Source: Thermomicrobium sp. 4228-Ro
Lineage (GTDB): Bacteria; Chloroflexota; Chloroflexia; Thermomicrobiales; Thermomicrobiaceae
Direction of reading: 5' to 3'
DNA: 64,000 bases
NCBI RefSeq assembly: GCF_026241205.1
Contig: NZ_JAPFQM010000006.1
Location: 434,001-498,000 of the forward strand
Shown one piece after another: positions 33,558-42,000 of the stretch. Every line of letters begins with the position of its first letter. The first letter of the stretch is position 1. The notes beneath the pieces were generated by a model that saw only the letters and a list, made by a program, of their open reading frames with translations, was not told the origin of the DNA and made no database searches. The position numbers were made by a program, and so were the translations under genes.

Positions 33558-35903
33558 CTAGCGCCAGGGGCGGCCACCGACGACAGAGACGAGCGCGATG
33601 GCGAGCGCGAGCCAGCTCACGACCAGTGCGGCGTCGGGAATCACGGCAGGGAGGATATAGGCGACGAGGAGCAGAGCTGTGGCGATCGCCGCCCAGCGCC
33701 ACTGCCGGCCGAGCAGACGGCCGATGGCCAGCGCGGCTGCAACGAGGATGCTCGCGGTGACGACCGGTTCGCTCGTCGCGGGGATAGCTGGCTCGAGCGC
33801 GAGGCCGAGGCGCGCGGGCGAGAGCGGTCCGGTCAAGGCGCGCGCGAGCGCGAGCAGTCCGGCAACGGCTGCCGGTAGCCAGAACCAGGGCTGGCCGGCT
33901 GTTCCGGCCCGTGTGCTGCGGAGGCGGGCCAGGCCCAATGCGCCCAGCGCGAGGAGGCTCACCGCTGCGATCTCGCTGTTACCGCTCAGACGCTCGACGA
34001 GGATCGCGCTGAGCGCGATCGTGCCGGTGCTCAACCACGCGAGCGGGTACCACCATGGTCGGTGAACGAGCAGGAAGCCGCCCGCGGTCGAGGCGGTGAG
34101 CGCTGCCAGAAGGATTCCGAAACGGACCGGTGTCGTGGGCTGGTGGAGGGTTACCGCCGCGGCGATACTCGCAGCGACGAGGAGTCCCACCGCGGTCCAG
34201 CGCCAGATGCTCCGGGAGTCGATCGCCAGGAGCGCGACAGCCAGCGCTGACCAAGCGAGCGGCGCCAGAGTCGACTCCGGATGCCGGCCGACGGCCAGTG
34301 CGAAGGCTGCCACTGCGAACCCGCCAACGATCGTGGCCGGCTGGAGACTCGTGCCCCTGTTCTGCGCAGCACACCGAAGCAGCAGCGCGAGGACAGCGCT
34401 CCCCAGAGCGAAGGCAGTCAGGCCGATCGCTTGGGTCGTCGCCGAGGCCGACCGGAGTGACCAGCTGGTCGCACCGAAGACGAGTCCTGCGGTGAGCGCG
34501 ACGAGAGTGGGCAGTCCCCGGCGTCCTTCCCACTGTGCCCGAACGAGAAGCGGTGCGTACGCCAACCACGGCAGTATGGTGCGTGGAAGCACCGCCGGAC
34601 TGCTTGCCAGCGCGAGTAGCGTGGGTACCAGCGGGGCGAGCGGCAGCCATTCCCACGCGACCGAGTGGTCGGAGCGCTGCAGGCCGGACCAGGCGAGTCC
34701 AGCCGCGAGCAGGACGATACCGGTGCCCCACACCGCCAGAAGCAGAACCGGGAAGAACGACCAAACTAAAGGCGTGATTCCGAGGACAGCGAGAGCAAAG
34801 CCGGTGGCGAGTACATCGGCACGTCGCCAGGCGAGCGTTGCCGCTGCGAGTGCGACGAGGCTGGCGCTGACCAAGGCGTTGAGCTGGAGCGGGATCGGCG
34901 CATGCAGGGCAGCGAGTCTGCTCCAGGCGGTAGCCGCGCTCACCGCGATCGCGAGCAGGAGCTGAGCCTCTTGGCGGAGGTGCGGTGTTGCCGCGACGAG
35001 CCCGACGAGTGCGAGGCTCGCGAGGTTCCCGGCGAACAGCGTGACCCATCGATCTCCGCCGGGCAAGGGTACGAAGCCCAGAACGCTTGCTAGGGCGAGA
35101 GCCTCCCCGGTCACGAGCAACCCTATCAGTGCCCATATCCCGACATGTCTCGTATCGAGAGTAGCGAGCGCTCGCGTTGGGAGCGGGGAGCGCCGTCCTC
35201 GCTTCGACGCCAGAGCGATCGGGTGGTCCGCCTGCTTCACGACCGTCGAGGGAGGCTCTGGACGGCGCAGGTCGTGCCGTGGGGTGGCGTGATGCCGAGC
35301 GGCCTCGTCGGGCGTCGCGTGTTCGGAACGGGACTGCGCCGCTTGGCTCGCTTGGCTACTGGTTCGCCCTGCCTGGACGTCGCTCGCCTCTCCTGGATCG
35401 GTAAGTCGGTCCGGTCCGCTCTGGACGGGCCCTCGTTCGAGCTGATTCGACCGTCCTTCCTGTGTTCCGACGTCGCGATCCAGCCTCGCCTGTGCCAGAG
35501 GACGCAACAGGACAGTCACGGTTTTTGCGTTGTTCGCTGCAACACGTATCGCCTGCAAGAGCTCCTCGGCGCGGCTGTTCTTGCTCACATAGGTACACGC
35601 TCCTGCTGCCCGAGCGGCCTCACCGTGTGTCGTCGCGTCGTACATGGTGAGCATGACGATCCGGATGTTGGGGAACCGCTCGTGGAGCGCAGCTGTTGCA
35701 GCGATCCCGTCGAGGTCGGGCATCGCGATGTCCATCAGGACGACATCGGGAGCGAGGGTTCGAGCGAGTTCGAGTGCCTCGTTGCCGGATGCCGCTTCGC
35801 CGACAACGACCAGATCCTCAGTCGTTGCCAGGAGTTGACGCAGCCCTTGCCGGAAGAGCGCGTGATCATCGACGAGCAGAATGCGGATCGGTCGCTCGGC
35901 CAT
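33558..35903 (-). CDS. Response-regulator receiver domain fused to a polytopic membrane domain
   Basis: 781 residues from ATG 35903. Residues 4-125 are a NarL-type receiver: acidic pair D12/D13, phospho-acceptor D58 (VVLMDIAMPD), T86 and K108 (YVSKN). The LuxR-type HTH that normally follows is replaced by a hydrophilic linker (about 130-240), after which about 540 residues are almost continuously hydrophobic, about 16-18 transmembrane helices, with no transporter motif recognised. If read through as encoded, phosphorylation would act directly on a membrane protein. The alternative is two genes, with the membrane part starting internally at an undetected start. Confidence 0.75.
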   Translation of the reverse strand: MAERPIRILLVDDHALFRQGLRQLLATTEDLVVVGEAASGNEALELARTLAPDVVLMDIAMPDLDGIAATAALHERFPNIRIVMLTMYDATTHGEAARAAGACTYVSKNSRAEELLQAIRVAANNAKTVTVLLRPLAQARLDRDVGTQEGRSNQLERGPVQSGPDRLTDPGEASDVQAGRTSSQASQAAQSRSEHATPDEAARHHATPRHDLRRPEPPSTVVKQADHPIALASKRGRRSPLPTRALATLDTRHVGIWALIGLLVTGEALALASVLGFVPLPGGDRWVTLFAGNLASLALVGLVAATPHLRQEAQLLLAIAVSAATAWSRLAALHAPIPLQLNALVSASLVALAAATLAWRRADVLATGFALAVLGITPLVWSFFPVLLLAVWGTGIVLLAAGLAWSGLQRSDHSVAWEWLPLAPLVPTLLALASSPAVLPRTILPWLAYAPLLVRAQWEGRRGLPTLVALTAGLVFGATSWSLRSASATTQAIGLTAFALGSAVLALLLRCAAQNRGTSLQPATIVGGFAVAAFALAVGRHPESTLAPLAWSALAVALLAIDSRSIWRWTAVGLLVAASIAAAVTLHQPTTPVRFGILLAALTASTAGGFLLVHRPWWYPLAWLSTGTIALSAILVERLSGNSEIAAVSLLALGALGLARLRSTRAGTAGQPWFWLPAAVAGLLALARALTGPLSPARLGLALEPAIPATSEPVVTASILVAAALAIGRLLGRQWRWAAIATALLLVAYILPAVIPDAALVVSWLALAIALVSVVGGRPWR

Positions 35904-35991
35904 GCCTGCCGTCCCTGCGGCTGCCGGCAGGTCGCCGTGACTGCGGCAGCGTTCTCTCGGGACAATCTTCCCATGTCCGGGCAGTCCGCTG

Positions 35992-37263
35992 CTACTCGGT
36001 AACGGCGACGTCGCGCTCGAGCAGACCGAAGGAGTCCGCGAGGGCGACCGGCTCGCCACCGCGGACGTAGACGCGGGGAATGCGTGCCGCCAGACTGGTG
36101 AGGATCTCGTACGCGATCGTCCCGCTGAGTTCAGCTGCCTCCCAGGCGGTCATCGCGCCGCTCGCTGGGTCGCCGAGCACGATGACCGGGTCACCGAGCT
36201 GGGCCTGGGGCACATCCTCGAGGGAGATGATCGTCTGGTCCATGCAGACCCGGCCGCGGATGGGACAGCGGATCCCGTGGACGAGGAACCACCCTCGGTT
36301 GGAGAGTGCACGGGGGAGACCGTCGGCGTAGCCGACTGGGACGAGCCCACAACGGGTGGGGCGGTCGGTAACGTAGGTATGGCCGTAGGAGATCCCTTCG
36401 CCGGCATCGACGGTGAAGCAGCGCGTGAGCCGCGCACGGAGCTGCAGAGCTGGCCGGACGCCTGCCGGGAGCGACATGGCCGGGTCGGGCGTCAGTCCGT
36501 AGAAGGCGATTCCGGCCCGGACGACCCGACGACCGGGTAGATCCGGGTCGCCGATCGCGCCGCGGAGCGTCGCCGCGCTGTTGGCCTGGTGGACGACCGG
36601 TGGGTGCAATCCCTCGGCGACCAGCCGTTCGCGGACGGCGCGAAAGCGCGCGAGCTGGAGGCGGAGCGTGCGGCAATCGGGCGCATCAGCCGTAGCGAAA
36701 TGGGTGTAGATCCCCTCGAACTCCAGTGCGGGATCGCTGCGGAGAGCCCGGGCCAGCGCGATCGCTTCCGCTGGGTCGGCGCCGAAGCGGTGCATACCGG
36801 TATCGACCTCGAGGTGGACGCGGGCGCGACGGCCGAGCGCGCTGGCGGCACGACGCACGGCGAGGAGGTCAGCCAGCGAACCGACTGCCAGCGTGATATC
36901 GGCGGCGATCGCCTCGCGGAGCCGACCGGCGTTGGGTGGGCCGAGCACGACGACGGGCGCGGTGATCCCGGCCTGGCGGAGTACCAGCCCCTCCTCGATC
37001 CGGGCGACGCCGAGCCAGCGGGCACCACCGGCGAGGGCAGCGCGTGCTGTCGGTACCAGCCCGTGACCGTACGCGTTCGCCTTGAGGACAGCCAGGAGTT
37101 CGACGTCCGGTGGGAGCGTCCGGAGCAGTGCACGGGCATTCGCCGCGAGCTGGTCGAGGTCGACTGCGGCGTGCAGTGCCGAGTAGGCGGCGCGGAGACG
37201 GTCGCACCAACCGCTCGAGCACGCCGGTGACCTGTCGGGAGCGGTCCGGTCCGCGATCCCCAT
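35992..37263 (-). CDS. alr: Alanine racemase
   Basis: 423 residues if started at ATG 37263; the conserved fold begins at about residue 33 (AAVDLDQLAANARAL), so a later start is possible and would give the usual about 390. The PLP lysine is in AVLKANAYGHG and the catalytic Tyr of the second half is in GISYGHTYV. VHLEVDTGMHRFG and GRVCMDQTII are also conserved. It makes D-Ala for peptidoglycan. Downstream of, and same direction as, the proline-racemase-like gene, and 88 bp upstream of the receiver fusion. Confidence 0.92.
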   Translation of the reverse strand: MGIADRTAPDRSPACSSGWCDRLRAAYSALHAAVDLDQLAANARALLRTLPPDVELLAVLKANAYGHGLVPTARAALAGGARWLGVARIEEGLVLRQAGITAPVVVLGPPNAGRLREAIAADITLAVGSLADLLAVRRAASALGRRARVHLEVDTGMHRFGADPAEAIALARALRSDPALEFEGIYTHFATADAPDCRTLRLQLARFRAVRERLVAEGLHPPVVHQANSAATLRGAIGDPDLPGRRVVRAGIAFYGLTPDPAMSLPAGVRPALQLRARLTRCFTVDAGEGISYGHTYVTDRPTRCGLVPVGYADGLPRALSNRGWFLVHGIRCPIRGRVCMDQTIISLEDVPQAQLGDPVIVLGDPASGAMTAWEAAELSGTIAYEILTSLAARIPRVYVRGGEPVALADSFGLLERDVAVTE

Positions 37264-37426
37264 CCCTTCCCCCGGAGTGTCCCGGGACGAGTATGCCCCA
37301 GCGGCACCGCTGCCGTGCAGGGGGTGAACGGACAGGGACCGTGCTTCCGGTCTGCGTCCCTGGCGAACCGGAAGCGAGCTGGCCATCCCCCAGGACTCCC
37401 ACGCAGCCAGCTCGTCCCGGTGGCGC

Positions 37427-38467
37427 TCAGAGCGTGAAGCCGGCCGGGAACGGGTCGTCGTCGCGTAGGACCAGCGTGGCGATGCCCATGCAGTAGGACA
37501 TCGTACTGATCTCGCTGTGGACCGCCTCGCCATCGCGGCGCAGCGGTCGAGCGGTGAAGCGGAGGCCGACTGGACTTTCGTGGAAGTACGGTGCACCGAG
37601 GGGCAACCGTCCGGCTGCGACCAGCGCAGCCACGCGCGCCGCGGTGCCGGTACCCGACGGCGTTCGACCCATGGTGCGCGGTGCGTAGAAGTTCGCGACG
37701 CGGGCGCCGGCTGGCTGGGTGGTGGAGCCGGGTGGGAGCGGTGTCCCGTCCGCATCGAGTTCCTGGAGGAGCGTGACCAGATCGACCGGACGCGCGGTCG
37801 CGATGCCTGGCACGTCGGCCCGCAGCTGGTTCCGGGCCGCCTGCCAGAGGATCGTTCCGACCTCCAGCACGCGCTCGCGGGCAGCTGCTGACAGGTGCGC
37901 ACCGAGCTCGAGATCGAGGGCCGTGGCATCGGCGAAGGCGTAGAGCAGTCCGCCCCAGGCGAGCGTCACGGGGACTGTGCCGAGTGCGGTCTCCAGCTGG
38001 GCGTCGCCGAGCGCGTAGGTGGGGCCGCTCGCCATGGTGACCGCGACGACGCGTCCGGCGCGGAGCGTGACGCGTACCGGGAGGGGACCGAGGACCGTAT
38101 CGAGGACGAGTTCCTGCTCGCCGTCGTCGGTCGTTCGGGGGACGAGGCCGCTCTCGACGAGGGCGACGGCGACGCTGAAGGTCGAGTCGCCGCAGGCGTC
38201 GAAATAGCCATCGGGATGGACGAAGATGACACCAGCGTGGCTCGTGGGGCGTTCCGGCTCGGTGAGGAAGGCACCGAGCAGATTGCGGTGCCCACGCGGT
38301 TCGCGACAGATGAGCGCGCGGAGGTGGTCGAAGCGGCTGGCGAGGTCGTCCTGCTTTTCGCGGATCGTGCGACCGCGGAGCGGCGGACAACCGCTCACGA
38401 CGATCCGGGTTGCTTGGCCGTGGTGATAGTCCCAGACCTGGAGGACATGTCGAGCATTGCCGAACAT
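37427..38467 (-). CDS. Proline racemase superfamily enzyme, Cys/Ser active site
   Basis: 346 residues from ATG 38467 with GAGGAG upstream. Two-lobed DapF-like fold of the proline racemase / hydroxyproline epimerase / trans-3-hydroxyproline dehydratase superfamily. The first catalytic Cys is present (FDACGDSTF), but the second position is Ser (GRTPSGTGTAA) where racemases and 4-hydroxyproline epimerases have Cys. The change resembles the non-racemising dehydratase branch (Cys/Thr in the human enzyme). Neighbour of alr; the substrate is inferred, not proven. Confidence 0.8.
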   Translation of the reverse strand: MFGNARHVLQVWDYHHGQATRIVVSGCPPLRGRTIREKQDDLASRFDHLRALICREPRGHRNLLGAFLTEPERPTSHAGVIFVHPDGYFDACGDSTFSVAVALVESGLVPRTTDDGEQELVLDTVLGPLPVRVTLRAGRVVAVTMASGPTYALGDAQLETALGTVPVTLAWGGLLYAFADATALDLELGAHLSAAARERVLEVGTILWQAARNQLRADVPGIATARPVDLVTLLQELDADGTPLPPGSTTQPAGARVANFYAPRTMGRTPSGTGTAARVAALVAAGRLPLGAPYFHESPVGLRFTARPLRRDGEAVHSEISTMSYCMGIATLVLRDDDPFPAGFTL

Positions 38468-38588
38468 CGAGCGCACTCCTCGCTCGTTCCGTACGGTACC
38501 GTACGCTAGGAGCTCGGGTAGGGCCGAGCCTGCGTCATGATACGACGGCGGAGCGATGCAGCCACGCGTGAGCTGGAAGGAGCGGACC

Positions 38589-39026
38589 GTGAGCGGACAG
38601 GAGCCGTACGCGCGGGGGATCGTACCGGAGCGACCGTTCGTCGCGGTGCGGCCGCTGCACGGCGAGGTCGTTGCCGTGCTCGGTGTGAGTTTTCCCGACC
38701 GGAACCTGGAGCTCGAGCCGTTCGGCTCGCGGGCATTTCCGGACGGTTCGATCGCCGAGGTCTGCGTGACCGACGACACCGAGGCGAAGCCGGGCCGCCG
38801 GGTTCCCCGGGCGGCGTATCTGGGGTTCGTCCGCTTCGCCGAGGGCGGCGTCGTGACGGTCGGCATGACGTGCCGGGTCGGCGAAGAGATCATCGGGGAA
38901 GTGGTCGGCTTCGACGGGGTGCATGCGCCGAACCACTGGAACATCGTGGTGCGGAGCGACCGGTTCGCCAACGGCGCCGAGCGGGGGTTGAGTCTCGGAC
39001 AGGCGGTCGAATTCGGGTTAGAGTGA
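38589..39026 (+). CDS. Conserved protein of unknown function (145 aa)
   Basis: 145 residues from GTG 38589, chosen because GGAAGGAG precedes it at 7 bases; an ATG at 38556 has no such site. A beta-rich protein with PFVAVRPLHGEVVAVLGVSF, AAYLGFVRFAEGGVVTVGM and FDGVHAPNHWNIV segments. It resembles small conserved proteins (DUF6917-type) of unknown role. Divergent from the proline-racemase-like gene by 121 bp and convergent with the giant helicase gene. Confidence 0.6.
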   Translation: MSGQEPYARGIVPERPFVAVRPLHGEVVAVLGVSFPDRNLELEPFGSRAFPDGSIAEVCVTDDTEAKPGRRVPRAAYLGFVRFAEGGVVTVGMTCRVGEEIIGEVVGFDGVHAPNHWNIVVRSDRFANGAERGLSLGQAVEFGLE

Positions 39027-39083
39027 TCGAGTTCCGTTCACGTGCGATGACTCGCTCGTGAGCCAGCGGATGGCTGGTCGTGC

Positions 39084-42000
39084 TCAGCTGGTACGCGTGC
39101 GCCGGAGTCGTCCTCCGTCATCCTGTTGAAGCGACTTTCGCCTGAGGAGCGAGGTGAGAGCTGCTTCGATCCGTTCGCGGATGCGCGAACCGGTCCGTTG
39201 GAATCCGAGAAGTCTCGCGATTTCGCTGACGAGTTGCTCGCGTGTGACGGTTTCGAGCGTTTCTACCACGACCAGGATCAGGTCACGGAGTTCGCGCTCG
39301 TCGATCTCATTGATACTGCGTTTAGAACGAGGATAGTCCGGGTGCGCGATACGAGGGATTCGTCGAGAGGAATGCGACGAATCACCGTAGACCGCCACGA
39401 CTCCACGCTGGAGCAGGATTTCTCGCAAGTCTTCAGCCGGGTGGAAGCGTTGTGGAGTGATCTCGATCAGTCGTGATTTGGTCGAGGGAAAAGGGGCGAG
39501 AGCGGTCCTTTCGTGCAGCCGGGCGACCGCTTCTTCGAGTTGGCGACGGAGTTCCTCCTGAGCCCGCTGGCGGTGGTACCACCAGTCGGAGGACCAGACA
39601 CGGATGACGGTCCAACCGTTCCGCTCGAGCCATTGTTGCCGCAGCCGATCTCGCTCGCGGACGGTCGGCAGACTATGGTAGGTCGCACCATCGCACTCGA
39701 CTGCGATACAGACACGTTCTGGATTCTCAGGGTCAGGGATGGCGAGATCGATGCGGTACGGTCCGACTCCGTACTGCGGGAGGACGTGGTAGCCCCACGA
39801 ACGGATAACGTCCGCGACGATACGCTCGAACTCCGACTCATAGAGGTTATGACGTTGAGCGGGATCTGGAGCGGGTAGGATGCTGTCACGAGCGAAGCGC
39901 AGGTAATCCCGAACGATGCGGAGGCTGATCTGCCGTTCTTCGTCCTCGAGTCGAAAGTCTTCTGGCCGCAGCGACGTTACGAGAATCAACTGTTCCCGCG
40001 CTCGCGTGACGAGCACGTTGAGTCGGCGTTCGCCACCTGCCTGCGTGAGTGGGCCGAGTTGAAGGGTAAACCGACCCTCCTCGTCGCGACCGTACACTGT
40101 CGATACGATGATGACGTCACGCTCGTCTCCTTGGACTGCTTCGAGGTTTTTGACGAAGAATTCCTCGCCCGCCGGCCACTTCGTGGTGTCCCAAAGGTCT
40201 CGGAGTGCTGGGCGTTCTGCCGTACGCCGCTCGAGTTCGTCGAGCAGCACGTTCATCTGTGGCTCGTTGATGGTAACGACTCCCAGAGAGCGCTTGGTAC
40301 CCCAGCGCTGGAGGTGCTCCTCGACAAGTCGGCAAACCTCGTCGATTTCTTCCTCATTGATGCGGTCACCGTGGAAGCGACGGGCACGTCTTCCGCCGTT
40401 CGGCTTGACGGGACGGGTCCCGCCACGCCGGTACGTTCCGTTGACCAAGCGGTATTCGATGCCTGTCGGACGTTCCGGATCGCGAGGGCTCGGTACAGTG
40501 ATGAGGCTCGACCCATAGAAGACCACATTCGAGAATGCGATCAGGCGCTCGTCCTTGCTGCGGTAATGCCAGAGCAAGCGGATCGTCGGGTAGCGTCCTT
40601 CCAGCGCCTCGAGCACGCTCTCGCCGAGATCGAGTGTCCACTCCTCTTCGTCTTTTTGGTTCCCCTCGACCATGTCGAGCACTGCCGATTCGAAGAAGCG
40701 CGTCGGTGGGAGCTGCTTGGAGTCACCGCAAACGATGGTTTGCCTCGCTCGGTAGAGGGCAGGAATCGCCTCCTCGGGCCGAACTTGCGATGCTTCGTCG
40801 ATGATCACCACATCGAACTCGTGCTCTGACTGCAAGAAATGGCTGACGGAGAGTGGGCTCATCAACCAGCATGGTTTGACGCGCAGGATGAGCGGAAACG
40901 CTTCCTTGAAGATGCTGCGGAGCGAGCGCTGACGACGGCGCTTATTTGCCTCTCGTTTCAGCAACGCGAAGGCCGGGTGCGTCGCAAATACGTCCGTTCG
41001 TCGATCGTTGAGGCTCGCGACGAGCTGCTCCACTCTCCACCGTTCGAGCGATTCATCGAGAGACTGAAACTCGCGGCGCCGCTCCTCGTGGCGGTTCTTA
41101 TCGAAATCGCTGAGGGGGCGCCGTTCCTGCATGACCCAGGTCAACCAGTGTCGCAGAACGATCGACTCGACGATGTCGGGGATACTGCGAGCATCGAGAG
41201 TTTTCTCCGTTACCAATGACTGAACGATTTCCAGAGAGAGCTCTCGGGCGAGTTCGTCGCGAGCGCCACACGCGCGCCGGAATCGTCGGACATCGGGCAG
41301 GCGCTCGCGCAGCTGGCCGAGGAGATCTGTGAGCATCTCGAACGTGACGGGACGCTGGAACTCACGATCGTCACCGGAAGTGAGGAAACAGGCTACTTCT
41401 GCGAGCGACACACGGTGCTTGACGCGCAGCGGATCCTCGGTGAACAGCTCAGCGAGTTGTGCGAGTCGCTGGCCGCATTCCTTCACAGCGCCGTCGAGTT
41501 GGTCTGCGGCTGGCCGTAGGGTTGGATCGAGAGCTGCGGCTCGCAGAGCCTGAGGGATGGTTCGCCGAGGGAGGCGGGCGCAGAGTGCGCGCCAAACGTT
41601 TAACTGTTCACTGAGCGTGTGCCAAGTCGTGACCGAGCGCTCCGGGACGAACGCCCAGGATTGCGACACCTTGTGCTCGATGTCACGCAACTGGTTATAC
41701 AGTTCGTCCATCTCCGCAACTTGGCGCAGGAGTGCGGGGAGCCGATCGAGCGGAAGCGGGTTCGCGACGAATGGCTCTGCCTCCTTCCACCAGTCGGCGA
41801 ATCGTCGTGCTGCCTCGAGGAGATCCTGCAGCGTTTCTGCAGAGGCTTCGTCGATCCGTGCAGAGCTCGGCAAAATCAGCGAGAGTTGCTCAAGGAGGAA
41901 ATGCAAAGGTTCCCACTGCTCGAGAAGTTCTTTGGCGTATTGGATGGCCTCGTCTGGTGCCTGCTGTTGTCGTGAAAGGATGCGCAGCAAGCCAATTTCT

